Both the position numbers and the translations under genes were made by a program. Under the pieces are notes generated by a model. That model was not told the DNA's origin. It saw only the letters and a program-made list of their open reading frames with translations, and did no database searches. This document shows positions 18,849 to 29,000 of a stretch of DNA of 64,000 nt, one piece after another; within the stretch, counting starts at the first letter, position 1; each line of letters opens with the position of its first letter. This DNA comes from Clostridium ragsdalei P11 (GTDB taxonomy: Bacteria > Bacillota > Clostridia > Clostridiales > Clostridiaceae), in contig NZ_LROS01000022.1 of the NCBI RefSeq assembly GCF_001675165.1, positions 186,001-250,000 of the forward strand, written 5' to 3'.

Positions 18849-19640
18849 TTATTTCTTAGCCTGATTTAAAATATCTGAAATATTGGCATTAGGGTGATGA
18901 TATCTTTTACGAGTTGGTGTTTTCTTTCCATATTGAATAGCTTCTTGAGGACACCACTGCAAACAAGCTAAACACTGTTCACATTTATTATTCCATATTG
19001 GATTTCCACTATTCATATCAATATTGCAAACAGGACAAATCTTTTGGCATATACCACATTTATTACATTTTTCATCAACCCAAAAATTCTTATCCATTTT
19101 GGCAATATTCTTAGCTGAATGGTTGTAAATTAAATTTGAAAATAGTAAGTTTACAAGTATGTTGTTATTTTCCTTTTTACCCTGCTTGTTAGTTTTAATA
19201 TATTCAGCAATGACTTTAACTTTTTCACCACACTTATCAAACAATTTCTTTTGCTTTTCTTCGGGAAATGCTCCATATTTTGGCACGTAATTACCAGGCA
19301 TATTTATGGTAAATCCTGCCGAAAGCTTTCCTTTACAACTTTCTATTACTTTTTCAAGTATGTTGATTGCAACACCAGGCATACCACCATGTGTAGCAAT
19401 TGCATAAACGTATTTATCATTAAGATCTTCAAAGTTTTTAATGAATCTTTCAATAATGAGAGGTATCCCCCACATATAAACTGGAAATATTATTACTACA
19501 ACTTTTGCATCAGTTTTAATAATACCATTCCCTAGTGCATAGGGAATAAAAATAAGATCACCCTCTATTTTTTTTGCAATATCTTTAGCTACTGCCAACG
19601 AATTTCCTGTACCTGTAAAATAATATACATCTGATTTCAT
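18849..19640 (-). CDS. EFR1-family flavodoxin-ferredoxin fusion
   Basis: A 263-aa fusion. The N-terminal flavodoxin domain (YYFTGTGNSLAVAKDI, FMN phosphate loop; FPVYMWGIPLI) is joined to a C-terminal two-[4Fe-4S] ferredoxin (CNKCGICQKICP and CEQCLACLQWCP). It is a cytoplasmic electron carrier or oxidoreductase with an unknown partner. GAGAGGAAAA precedes the ATG. It is followed 38 bp upstream by a methyltransferase-like gene on the same strand. Confidence 0.88.
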   Translation of the reverse strand: MKSDVYYFTGTGNSLAVAKDIAKKIEGDLIFIPYALGNGIIKTDAKVVVIIFPVYMWGIPLIIERFIKNFEDLNDKYVYAIATHGGMPGVAINILEKVIESCKGKLSAGFTINMPGNYVPKYGAFPEEKQKKLFDKCGEKVKVIAEYIKTNKQGKKENNNILVNLLFSNLIYNHSAKNIAKMDKNFWVDEKCNKCGICQKICPVCNIDMNSGNPIWNNKCEQCLACLQWCPQEAIQYGKKTPTRKRYHHPNANISDILNQAKK

Positions 19641-19678
19641 TCCAATTTTCCTCTCTTTATAATAATATAGGAATCTAT

Positions 19679-20197
19679 CTAAATATAACGTCTTACTCTA
19701 TTCATATATTTTATATACACTTCTCCAAATTCCTTAATACACCATCTTTCTTCTGAAAGAATAATCCAATGCGCTGATATTTGAAAACATATTAATAGCA
19801 TAAGCAATATCCATGATTGAGTTAGAATTACACACCCTAAGAAATAAATAAAATATGAAATGTACATAGGATTTCGGGATACTCGATATAACCCATTTAA
19901 ATTTATTCCGCTCATTTTAGGCTTAGCATAATTTATTATAGATACCCCATATAAAATAATTCCTAAACTATAGATTATTAGACCTATGTAAAACCACTCA
20001 GAGTCTGCCCTGATTTTAAGTAATAGCAAATATAGTAAAATAAGGATAGTTGAAATTTGATAAACCCAATATGCTACTTGTTCTCTTCCGATTACTGGAG
20101 CAAATAAACCCGCACGTTTAAGTGCTTCTTTGTTTACTATACTTAAAAGCCCATACCTAATAAGTATAATTGGTATTACTGTCAAAACTGCGTTCAT
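19679..20197 (-). CDS. ICMT/PEMT-like membrane methyltransferase
   Basis: A 172-aa integral membrane protein with about four helices and the isoprenylcysteine carboxyl methyltransferase / PEMT-like signature: GLYRVSRNPMYISYF, then EERWCIKEFGEVYIKYMNRV at the C-terminus for the SAM-binding edge. The substrate is unknown in bacteria. It is upstream of and co-directional with the EFR1 gene. Confidence 0.78.
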   Translation of the reverse strand: MNAVLTVIPIILIRYGLLSIVNKEALKRAGLFAPVIGREQVAYWVYQISTILILLYLLLLKIRADSEWFYIGLIIYSLGIILYGVSIINYAKPKMSGINLNGLYRVSRNPMYISYFIYFLGCVILTQSWILLMLLICFQISAHWIILSEERWCIKEFGEVYIKYMNRVRRYI

Positions 20198-20803
20198 TTT
20201 ATCCCACCTTCTACATCTTTAATTTATAACTACTTCCTACCATTCCATGTGGTCATCCGGATAATACCTCATATTAATTTAACCTTTTTATATTTAATAA
20301 TTGTGACGTAATAATTTACAACTGTGAACTAAATAATAAGTAAATTATATCATTATCTAATTACAATTACCCATTTTTTGTCTTAACATGGGTTTTGCCG
20401 GAAATGTTGGTGCTACCACATATACTATAGAATATTATGGAAATATTTTTATTAACATTTGAATATCAACTAATAATATATGGTAAAAATCAGCAAAACA
20501 ATGAGATATGTAAAAGTAAATTGATATAATATATAGTCAATACTAATTTGAAAATTGCTTAAAAATTTTTCCTATAGTATGCTTTTAATATAATATATAT
20601 TGTATTTTAAAATATCTTCCTTTTTAAAACAATTAGATATTGTTTACAGCTTTCTTAGAGAGTATCTAAATTTTATACGATTTTACAAATTATATTTTTA
20701 ATATTGGTTATTATACAAAATATAAAAAATAATAGGTGAATTGATATATCAACGACAATATCTCACATGCATGTTTGATGTATATGAGGAAAGGAGAGTT
20801 ATA
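20198..20803. other. Divergent intergenic region
   Basis: About 600 bp of very AT-rich DNA between the methyltransferase and vanZ. No gene or clear hairpin is seen. It probably holds both promoters. Confidence 0.35.
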
Positions 20804-21436
20804 ATGAATGATATAAATAATTGGATTTTGATTGGATATGAAATGCTTTCTGTTTTAATTCCGTTTTTTATCACATATGTGATTCTACAGGCAGTATTTA
20901 GAAAAGATGAAATGAGAAATAAAAAAAGAAAATTAATTTGGAATTTTATTTTTGCAATTTATATTTTTGGAGTTCTACATTTTACGGGTGCTGGAACATT
21001 ATATAATATTAAAATGTATGGATTGAAAATAAACCCAAATGAAGTTAATCTAATACCTTTTTCTAAAGATATAGATGTAGTAGGTTATGTTTTAAATATC
21101 ATGTTGTTTATTCCTCTTGGATTTTTAATTCCACTAATTTGGACAAGTTGGAACAAATGGAAGTCCGTAATTATTGGAAGTTCTTTTTCTATATTAATAG
21201 AATTAAGTCAGCTTTTCAATACTCGATGTACAGATATTGATGATTTCATAACGAATACTTTAGGAGCAATATTAGGTTATTGTTTGTATAAGATGATTAA
21301 TAGAAGAGTGAAAAAGAAAGATATACAGACAAGCTATTTGGAAATAGAACCTTTTATATTTATTTGTGCTATGTTTTTAGGACGTTTCTTTATATTTAAT
21401 GAATTTGGTTTGGCTAAAATTCTTTATAAATTTTAA
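20804..21436 (+). CDS. VanZ-family membrane protein
   Basis: A 210-aa protein with five or six hydrophobic helices and the VanZ pattern: EVNLIPFSKD, NIMLFIPLGFLIPL, ELSQLF and CTDIDDFITNTLGAILGY. Family knowledge: VanZ proteins lower teicoplanin binding in some bacteria, though most are of unknown role. The start is the ATG at 20804 with AAAGGAGAG before it; the longer frame lacks a ribosome site. Confidence 0.85.
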   Translation: MNDINNWILIGYEMLSVLIPFFITYVILQAVFRKDEMRNKKRKLIWNFIFAIYIFGVLHFTGAGTLYNIKMYGLKINPNEVNLIPFSKDIDVVGYVLNIMLFIPLGFLIPLIWTSWNKWKSVIIGSSFSILIELSQLFNTRCTDIDDFITNTLGAILGYCLYKMINRRVKKKDIQTSYLEIEPFIFICAMFLGRFFIFNEFGLAKILYKF

Positions 21437-21471
21437 TCAAGGTTAAAATGAACGTTTATATGTATAAAAAT

Positions 21472-21507
21472 AGGTCACATACTGGAATTAATATCTTGAT
21501 GTGACCT
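21472..21507 (+). terminator. Hairpin after vanZ
   Basis: AGGTCACAT and ATGTGACCT form a 9-bp perfect stem with an 18-nt loop. The following T-run is poor, so its terminator strength is uncertain. Confidence 0.5.
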
Positions 21508-21567
21508 TAGTTAGTAAACAATATAAGAAAACTGTTTACCATAGAGTATCCTTTTGGTAGTGTGTTA

Positions 21568-22344
21568 TTAATAATCAAGCGATGGTTCATTGATAACAGA
21601 ATTAATAATACCTGATACGGTATGAAGCTGTTCCTCAGTACCGGTAATGGCTATCCAACAACTGCCTTCCGCACCACATATTCCTCCAGCAGCAACAAGT
21701 TCTGCTGAAGCTCCTGTTAGAATTTCAATAGCTTCAAGTTCTGTTATAATGGTGCCGCTTATTGGAAGCATCCTTAATCCGGTGGTGGAAGGAGCGTTAA
21801 GCCTTGATGCAATTTGTCCGATATCACCGAAAACTCTTTTTTCCAATCCCACAGGAATGATAAGCTCTGTGCGTTTGCCGATAACGGCTTGCATAATCGG
21901 CCCACTTGTGCCAATGGTTGGATTCGCAATTTGTATACCTGCCATCTTTCTTTCTGAATCAACGGCATTGGCGCCTTTCAGTATAATATCTCCATGACCA
22001 AGACTCTCGGCGACATCATAAATTGTTTTTCCTTTGACCCATTTTCCTTTCTCAATCACAATATCCTTGTTAAAATAGCTGTCATTAGTTGTTTTTATTT
22101 TTCTGCCTGGCCTAGTAGTAACTCCTCGGAAAAATGTGTTTTTAGAAAAGTCTCCAATTTGATCAATGGAAAGTAGCAATTCTTCAGCAACATAAGCATT
22201 GGTAGTTCCTGCAATAACAACAATCGTGTTACTTTCTAATGCTTTTTTTATCTGTTTAAGAGAAATAACTGCTTTAGCTATGAGTCTCTTACCTGCGGGA
22301 ATTGTAATGAGAAACTGATTTGTGTTCAAATTTTTTGTTGCCAT
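21568..22344 (-). CDS. Conserved-looking soluble protein, family not recognised
   Basis: A 258-aa protein without membrane segments. It is rich in Gly/Ala/Ile with several loop motifs (VVIAGTTNAYVAEELL, FFRGVTTRPGR, GANAVD, PTIGTSGPIMQAVIGKR, AAGGICGAEGSCWIAI), suggesting a Rossmann-like enzyme. The start is the ATG at 22344, 6 nt after AGAAGG. Before the transposon inserted, it was the nearest sizeable gene downstream of glmS. I cannot assign a function. Confidence 0.7.
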   Translation of the reverse strand: MATKNLNTNQFLITIPAGKRLIAKAVISLKQIKKALESNTIVVIAGTTNAYVAEELLLSIDQIGDFSKNTFFRGVTTRPGRKIKTTNDSYFNKDIVIEKGKWVKGKTIYDVAESLGHGDIILKGANAVDSERKMAGIQIANPTIGTSGPIMQAVIGKRTELIIPVGLEKRVFGDIGQIASRLNAPSTTGLRMLPISGTIITELEAIEILTGASAELVAAGGICGAEGSCWIAITGTEEQLHTVSGIINSVINEPSLDY

Positions 22345-22452
22345 ATTCATCCTTCTTTCTTTTATTGATTTATTTAGATTTGTATGTAATGTTGCCACTC
22401 AAATTAACAGATACTAAACGCCTTTATTTTTTAATCCCCATGACCTGTTTTT

Positions 22453-22548
22453 TTATTTTTCATCCTCTTTATTGCTTATATAACCTAAAATTATCATTAA
22501 AATGCCGCCTAAAATTCCTATTACAAGTGGAGCCATATCTAAATCCAT
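22453..22548 (-). CDS. 31-aa membrane peptide
   Basis: An ATG frame beginning MDLDMAPLVIGILGGI, with one hydrophobic helix (about 7-24) and a charged tail. AAGGAGG lies about 9 nt upstream. It sits 108 bp before the unrecognised 258-aa gene on the same strand and may be its partner. The family is unknown. Confidence 0.55.
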   Translation of the reverse strand: MDLDMAPLVIGILGGILMIILGYISNKEDEK

Positions 22549-22685
22549 AAGAAGTAACCTCCTTCTTAGTTTTTTATGCAATAAAATACCTTTGTGAATT
22601 AATTTATAAGTAGATTATACTATTTTATACAATATATTGTATATATTAATTTTCAAAAAACTCATGATTTCACTATATAAAATAA

Positions 22686-22720
22686 GAACTTGATATACTC
22701 ATGATGAGTATATCAAGTTC
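22686..22720. terminator. Perfect 15-bp hairpin
   Basis: GAACTTGATATACTC / GAGTATATCAAGTTC around ATGAT. In the ancestral order it sat between the glmS 3' end and the 31-aa gene, so it may have been glmS's own terminator. The poor T-tract leaves an operator role open. Confidence 0.5.
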
Positions 22721-22868
22721 TATATTTAAACATTCTCTATAATAACTATAAATAATACTTAATTTAAAATTTTTTTTAAATATCGTCAGCACTATTATTG
22801 TTAAACCTTTAGCAATATTTTAGTTTCCAACCTTATTTATAGTTTCCAACATTTTTTATACAAAACAT

Positions 22869-22873
22869 AAAAT
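22869..22873. repeat. Left target-site duplication AAAAT
   Basis: AAAAT abuts the left terminus TGTTGG. The identical pentamer abuts the right terminus at 46763-46767. Confidence 0.9.
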
Positions 22874-23025
22874 TGTTGGTTTGAAATAAAGTTTGATCAA
22901 AATAAGCCGTAGAAACGGCTTAAATTCGTTGAGACTTGAAGTGAATTTTGTAATAAAGTTTGATCAAAATTGGGCTGCTTTTATTTTTGAAGTACTTTAT
23001 TTTTGAAATAAAGTTTGAGCAAAAT
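22874..23025. repeat. Tn7-like left end with three TnsB sites
   Basis: Three direct copies of a 24-bp site, TTTGAAATAAAGTTTGATCA plus AAAT, lie at 22880-22903, 22947-22970 (one change) and 23002-23025 (one change). They are spaced 67 and 55 bp apart. A small palindrome, AAGCCGT-AGAA-ACGGCTT (22904-22921), lies between sites 1 and 2. Confidence 0.92.
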
Positions 23026-23047
23026 ATTGTTCTTTTATATTTTGCAA

Positions 23048-23929
23048 TTACTCTTTAATTATCCCTTTTATAATTTTTTGAAATTCAAAAGCACGAATCA
23101 CTTGTGTTTCTATTCCTAAATAAGTATATACAGCATTTGTTCTTTTTGAAAAACTCTCATCTTCCGAAATAAAATAATTACAATATGTTGCATATATCGA
23201 ATGCTGAACATCATGAATTCCTGATATAGCTGTCCGCTCCTGTTTATCTCGATTATATCCACATTCACCTAATACATTGTATAAAAACTCTATAACACAT
23301 TCTAATAAAGAATAGTTATTTTTTAGCTTATTATAACAATTTTCTTTTAATTGAAATCCATCAGATTTAATATTACAAATACTTTCTGCTTGCTCAAATC
23401 CATATAAAGATGCAATTTGCATAAAAGTAATTTTCTTATATTTATCAATATATCCTGAATATTTATTTAATTCTTCTATAATTTCTTTTTGATTCCATAC
23501 TTCATTGCATGATAAATTTGAGTAATTTATAACTTTTTTATTATCTTTCACATAAGACTTGACAGATTCCTTTTGAATATCATGCAATACTTTTCCATTA
23601 TTAATAACTATATCACCAGTATCATATTCTTTTACCCTCTCAAGACAATCATTAAACTTTTCATTTATATTTTTAATTCTAGTTTTACTTGGGTTTAATA
23701 TTCCACAAGGTGTTAATGAAACCATTTCATTAAATACATCAGTTAATTTCTTGGAATTTTGCTTATTAATATCATTTTTACATGCCTTATAATATTCTTC
23801 AGCATGTGCTACACTTAAAAAAACCTTTACATTATTGCTCTTAAAAATACTATCATCAATAATGTTTTCGCAAATTCTATTGTAAATATTGTAATCTAAA
23901 TAAACTCTAATTTTATTTTTATTTTTCAT
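23048..23929 (-). CDS. PIN-like putative nuclease, last gene of the DISARM-like cluster
   Basis: A 293-aa soluble protein. It starts with a beta strand ending in Asp (RVYLDYNIYN, D12), has AHAEEYY (E44/E45) and later acidic stretches (GIHDVQHSIYATYCN, then FISEDESFSKR) in the order expected of a PIN-like nuclease active site (D-E-D-D). This is pattern recognition, not a family match. It lies 152 bp downstream of drmB on the same strand, at a position where the phospholipase-D gene drmC might be expected, and 22 bp from the last left-end TnsB site. It may be a DISARM effector or an unrelated toxin-like cargo gene. Confidence 0.5.
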   Translation of the reverse strand: MKNKNKIRVYLDYNIYNRICENIIDDSIFKSNNVKVFLSVAHAEEYYKACKNDINKQNSKKLTDVFNEMVSLTPCGILNPSKTRIKNINEKFNDCLERVKEYDTGDIVINNGKVLHDIQKESVKSYVKDNKKVINYSNLSCNEVWNQKEIIEELNKYSGYIDKYKKITFMQIASLYGFEQAESICNIKSDGFQLKENCYNKLKNNYSLLECVIEFLYNVLGECGYNRDKQERTAISGIHDVQHSIYATYCNYFISEDESFSKRTNAVYTYLGIETQVIRAFEFQKIIKGIIKE

Positions 23930-24080
23930 TATATACTCATCTCACTATTCTCAACAAATCTTAGACTGTAAAAATAACTGTAATTCTTTATTTATAGTTT
24001 TATGAAACTTCATTTGTTTATTTTATATAGTTGCTTAAATTTCTTCTTTAAATTGCATTTAAAAGTTAAACCCGTTAATG

Positions 24081-26051
24081 TTACCTAAAGTTATTAAAAA
24101 ACCCTATACTTTTATTATCCAATGTTCCTACTATTAATGCTCTATCCAATAAAGTATTAAATTCCTCACAACTTGTCTCTGACACTAAACAGCAAGAAAA
24201 ACATGCGGACAAATTTAATCCGTCTCTACCTTGACCTAAACTTTCTATGCACACAGGATCTGATGAACAAAATCTTGCCTTTTCTATTGCACTATCAATA
24301 ATATTAGGCAATCTATCACTTTTCCCTTGCCTAACTAATCCCCCTAATGTGCCTTCAGAATCTCCATTTGCTGTATATATCATAATTCCGCACATGTGGT
24401 AACCATTATCTTTGGTATTACAATAAATACGTTCTCTAAGAGAGGTTGAACTATATCCACATTTAAAACTTAATTCCTTGATTATTAAATGTGAAAGAGT
24501 ATGCAATAGCACAAATTTAGGTGTTATCTTTCTAATAGAAAATCCTTTATCCAATAAAATTTTATGATACTTACCGTTTATATTAGCTATTCTTTCTGTT
24601 ACTTCTGGATTTTCATCTATCCACTTTTGTATCAATATTTCATCTAATTCAATAAATATTCCTTCACCATTAACTTCAATAGCTGGATACCAATCTTTAT
24701 CTGATAATGGCTTAATTAATTTATAATTTTTATTACTTGATTCTCCTTCATTATCACTATCCATAATATTATTATCAGGTCCATTTATCCGTGAAAACCC
24801 AGTTAACACCCTTACTTCTCTCATTTTATGAATTAAAACAACTTTACTCAAATAACTTTTATGATACTCTTTCACTTTTTGAGGAATAATTTTAAAATCA
24901 GCTTGATTAGAAATATCATAACTTAATTCTCCAATCAATGCCTTATATTCTTCTTCTTTATATTTTATTTTATCAATATCACATTCTTCATGCTCTTCCT
25001 TAACTTCTAGTTTTCTCAAAATTATATTCTTAACTACACTTTCATCAATTGCTTTTTCTTTTGAAATTGCGTTAATCGCTTTAACTATAAATTCTTCTTT
25101 TTTATTTTCTCTATCCTCATCTTCTAATTTAATAATTAATTTTTCAAACTCTAATGATTCTTCCACCATTTTAGTATATTTATCTGAATACGGCGGAATA
25201 ACTATTGAACTTTCTATCTTTGGAAAATATACATTTATTGCACCTCTTTGTAATGTTGTTGGGTATAGTCCACACTTTTCATCTTTTGTTCCATCCCAAG
25301 GCCTGTTTCCTTTACATTGTAAAGAAAAATTATCTTGAACTAATTTTTCTTTTCCTTTAGATTCATTTTTTACCTTTTCCTCCAACATTTCAAATTCATT
25401 TTTACCACTATTGGTAAATGTTCCACTTAAACTTATTCGAGCATTGCAAGTTTTACACTCAACTGTTATTCCTTCAAGACCAGATGAAACTCCGCTAGTT
25501 TTAATAACTAATTGAGGATTATCACAAATTTTCTTGTGATCTTTAAGATGTGTCCATTCTATCCATGGGAAATCATCAATATGTCCATTTTCACAAGCTA
25601 CTATAAGCCTTGCAGGTACTAATTTAGTCATATATTTGTGCTCTTTACTACAGCAAAACGGTGTTCTCATCACTTCATCTTCACCCTTTGCCTTCTTATA
25701 ATCCTTTTCCCACTCTTTTAATGTTTTAAAGCTTCTACAATTAGGGCAAAAGTACCAAGTTGGGAACTGTACAAATGGCATATATAATTTTTCATCTTTT
25801 TTAACATTATCTATATCATCATCTTGCCTAATAACAGGAGACTTAAATCCTCTAACTCTAAGTACATTTTCCAATCTTTCATCATGTATAGTCTTTAACT
25901 TTTTTTTATCCCAATATTCACCACTAGCTGTCATAAGTACCCAATTAGGTAAATCAATCATAGCTCCAGTCCCAAACGGAAAAACTAATGTAGATGCTCT
26001 AACTTTCATTTTCTTTATTGAAATTTGGTACTTATTTCTTAAATCACTCAT
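24081..26051 (-). CDS. drmB: DISARM DrmB (DUF1998-domain protein)
   Basis: A 656-aa protein. Zn-binding pairs in the N-terminal third (YFCPNCRSF, CENGHIDDFPWIEW, CKTCN) and a C-terminal DUF1998 region (LHTLSHLIIKELSFKCGY, GLGGLVRQGK-like loop, CFSCCLVSETSCEEFN) match DrmB. Family knowledge: DrmA and DrmB form the core complex of DISARM and block incoming phage DNA. The ATG overlaps the drmA stop by one base, indicating translational coupling. Confidence 0.9.
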   Translation of the reverse strand: MSDLRNKYQISIKKMKVRASTLVFPFGTGAMIDLPNWVLMTASGEYWDKKKLKTIHDERLENVLRVRGFKSPVIRQDDDIDNVKKDEKLYMPFVQFPTWYFCPNCRSFKTLKEWEKDYKKAKGEDEVMRTPFCCSKEHKYMTKLVPARLIVACENGHIDDFPWIEWTHLKDHKKICDNPQLVIKTSGVSSGLEGITVECKTCNARISLSGTFTNSGKNEFEMLEEKVKNESKGKEKLVQDNFSLQCKGNRPWDGTKDEKCGLYPTTLQRGAINVYFPKIESSIVIPPYSDKYTKMVEESLEFEKLIIKLEDEDRENKKEEFIVKAINAISKEKAIDESVVKNIILRKLEVKEEHEECDIDKIKYKEEEYKALIGELSYDISNQADFKIIPQKVKEYHKSYLSKVVLIHKMREVRVLTGFSRINGPDNNIMDSDNEGESSNKNYKLIKPLSDKDWYPAIEVNGEGIFIELDEILIQKWIDENPEVTERIANINGKYHKILLDKGFSIRKITPKFVLLHTLSHLIIKELSFKCGYSSTSLRERIYCNTKDNGYHMCGIMIYTANGDSEGTLGGLVRQGKSDRLPNIIDSAIEKARFCSSDPVCIESLGQGRDGLNLSACFSCCLVSETSCEEFNTLLDRALIVGTLDNKSIGFFNNFR

Positions 26052-29000
26052 TATTTTTCTGCCTCCTGTTCAAATATTTTAATACCAACTTCTCCATCAA
26101 CATTTCTCATTGATGTCATTGTTTGAATTCCCTTTATATTAGTATTTTTATCATAAAACCCACTTATTAATGGATTATTTCCCTTAACAAACTTCACTTG
26201 GTCCTCTTCATTTTTTAATTTTTCTTTCCAAAAACTCACTATATATTCAAGTTTATTTCTTATATACTCTACACTAGTTGGTTCTATTTCTGATGATCTT
26301 TCAATAATATATTCTTTTATTTTTTCTATATTATCTTTCTCTATCTCCATATTCATGGCTGAATCATCGCTATTTAAACTTGTACTATTTCTAATCATAC
26401 TAATAAACACTGAATGCAGCATTCTATCAACAGAAGCTTCTGAATATGGAGTAATACTTGTTGGTTCAACATACTTATAAAAAGCTTGATGATATGCTTG
26501 AAATATTTCATAATGTGAATCATCTCTAGACTTTCTTCCATCGTACAATGTAAAAACTATCCCTGGATCACTACGACCAACTCTGCTAGATGCTTGTATA
26601 TATTCTGATGTTAATTTAGGTTGCCCTATTATTGACATTATATTTAATCTTGGAACATCTACGCCAACTGAAATCATATTAGTTGCCAATAGCATATTTA
26701 TAACTCCCTTTTCAGGATACTTTATTTCTAAATCCTTCAATGTTTTAACTATATCAGATGAACTTACTCTACTTGTTAATTCTTTAGCCTCATATAGTTG
26801 TCTTTTATATCTTGAATCTTTTATTCTTCTCGCCATACGAACCATATAATCTTTTACATCATCACAGACAAGTGTTGAAGCTTTGCCAAGTTCCCTAATA
26901 CTATTAAAGTATGATACTAATGTCCAATATTTATCCTTTTCTTCATCAGATATATTCATTACTCCAATTCTCTGCAAAATAGCCGCAAACATTCTTATTT
27001 CAGTAGTAGTTTGTGTTTGTCCTATTCCTTCTATGCCAACATATAGCCTTCCAAATTTCTCTTCAAGTTTACTTTCTCTTGTAAAAAATGAATCTTCAAT
27101 TTCTATTCCAGGTGCAGGAAATTGTTTTACTTTTCTATTATACAAATTTTTTATTTGCTCATCAGCTTCACATATTGTAGCTGTAGATGCTATTATTTTA
27201 GGTCTAATTCCTTTTCTACTACATAAATAATCTATGGAATTTTCAAATAGCCCAACCAACGTACCTAATGGTCCTGATATTAAGTGTAACTCATCTTGAA
27301 TAATTAATTCGGGTGCCGCATTATCATTACCATATCCAAAGAAAGATGCTGTTTCTCCTTTCCAAGGTAACATTGCAAACTTATCAACAGTTGAAAATAA
27401 CAATGTTGGTGGTTTTTTATACAACAACTCATCTATTATTTGAATAGGTAAATCGCCACTAAAATGACAATTGTGGTTTGGACAATCAAATTTAAAAGTT
27501 TTATTTCTCCCTCTAGAAATATCATAAGCTTTAGTCGTAAATTTAGTTTTACACCATGGACATTCTCTTAATTGAAACTTATTATCAGCATATTCACTTT
27601 TTGCAAGTTCTCGCTTTTGATAAGTAGCATCTTGTAGTGTATTAGGAGTTTGAGTAGAACCAATCCATAATCCTATTGAAATTGGTTCTTTACCTAATAA
27701 CTTTTCATCATTTTCCCTTAAATATTCGCATGCACATATTAATATACTGGCTCTTTCAAATTGTTGAGCAGCTAATAAACGTAATGTATACCTCATTATT
27801 ATTGTAGTTCCATATCCTTTTTTACCCTTGGTCATTCTTCTGTAAAATATAGTAAATGCGCAAACTCCTAAATAAGCTTCTGTTTTTCCACCTCCAGTAG
27901 GTATCCAAATTAAATCCACTATATCTCTATATTTATTTTTACAATCAACTAAAGATGGTATTGTCATTAACAAAAATGCTAATTGGAATCCTCTCCATTT
28001 TGCCTCTTTTATTTCATAATTTTTATACATATCAATTGAATTGCTTTTTTCTAGGTCATTAGGATAATTTGATTGAATTCTTTGAATCAACATTGCTGTA
28101 TTTGATAATTTAAAAGATTCAAACATATCATTGTTTTCAAGTAATAACTTAATACCTTCCTTCATTCTATTATAAGATTCTTTGCAATTTTCAATATTAT
28201 CTCCTGCTACATCTTTATATATTTGGTCATATCCTATATTATTTATTCCATCATTTTTTTTGTCTATCCATTGTTTATAACTTTCAATAAACTTATTTAA
28301 TAAATCTATTATTTTTTCTTTGCAAAAGTCACTTAAAATTGATAAATTTAACATTGGCAAAACTAAATTTTCAATATCTTTTATTTCTTTCATATTAAAT
28401 TCAGTACTTGCAACTTCATATGTTGGCATATATTCAGTTTTTATTATGCCTTCTCCAGTTCTTCTATTTATATTAGAAAAATCTACTGAAACTCCATGGC
28501 CTGAACCATAACTTTGTTTATGTCTATATAACAATTTCAATAGCTTGTCTTCATTATCGTATTCAATATTAGAACTCAAAAATTTAAAATTATTTTCCTC
28601 GGAATTCACCTTAATCTCTGGTTGAAAAACATACTTTTCATCTGAACCTTTTGAGTTGTTTTCATTTACTAGCATGACTGTAATACTATATTTTTCATGG
28701 TATTCTCTTTTTAAAACAAATAACTTTAATTTTTCATCTTTTATTTCAAAGAAACCATAATTTCCTTTATCAAATTTAATCTCAATAGGATTATTAAATT
28801 TAATTGGATGTCTTTTATATGCCTTATATCTATTACTACTTTGTTTTTGCAATTTATATAGTGCATTTTCTAATGTTTCTCTGTTTACAAAATATCCTTT
28901 TTCTTTAAATCTATTTATAAAACTTATATCAATTCTATTTTTCAGTTTTAAAAATCCATCTTCATAATATATATCCATAGATACTTCTGAATCTTTTAAT

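Noticed and set aside
23048-23929. The last DISARM-side gene as DrmC
   Set aside because: No HxKxxxxD phospholipase-D motif is present; the acidic pattern looks PIN-like.
26883-27230. Plus-strand frame of 115 codons inside drmA
   Set aside because: It is the antisense shadow of an AT-rich gene, with hydrophobic low-complexity translation and no ribosome site.
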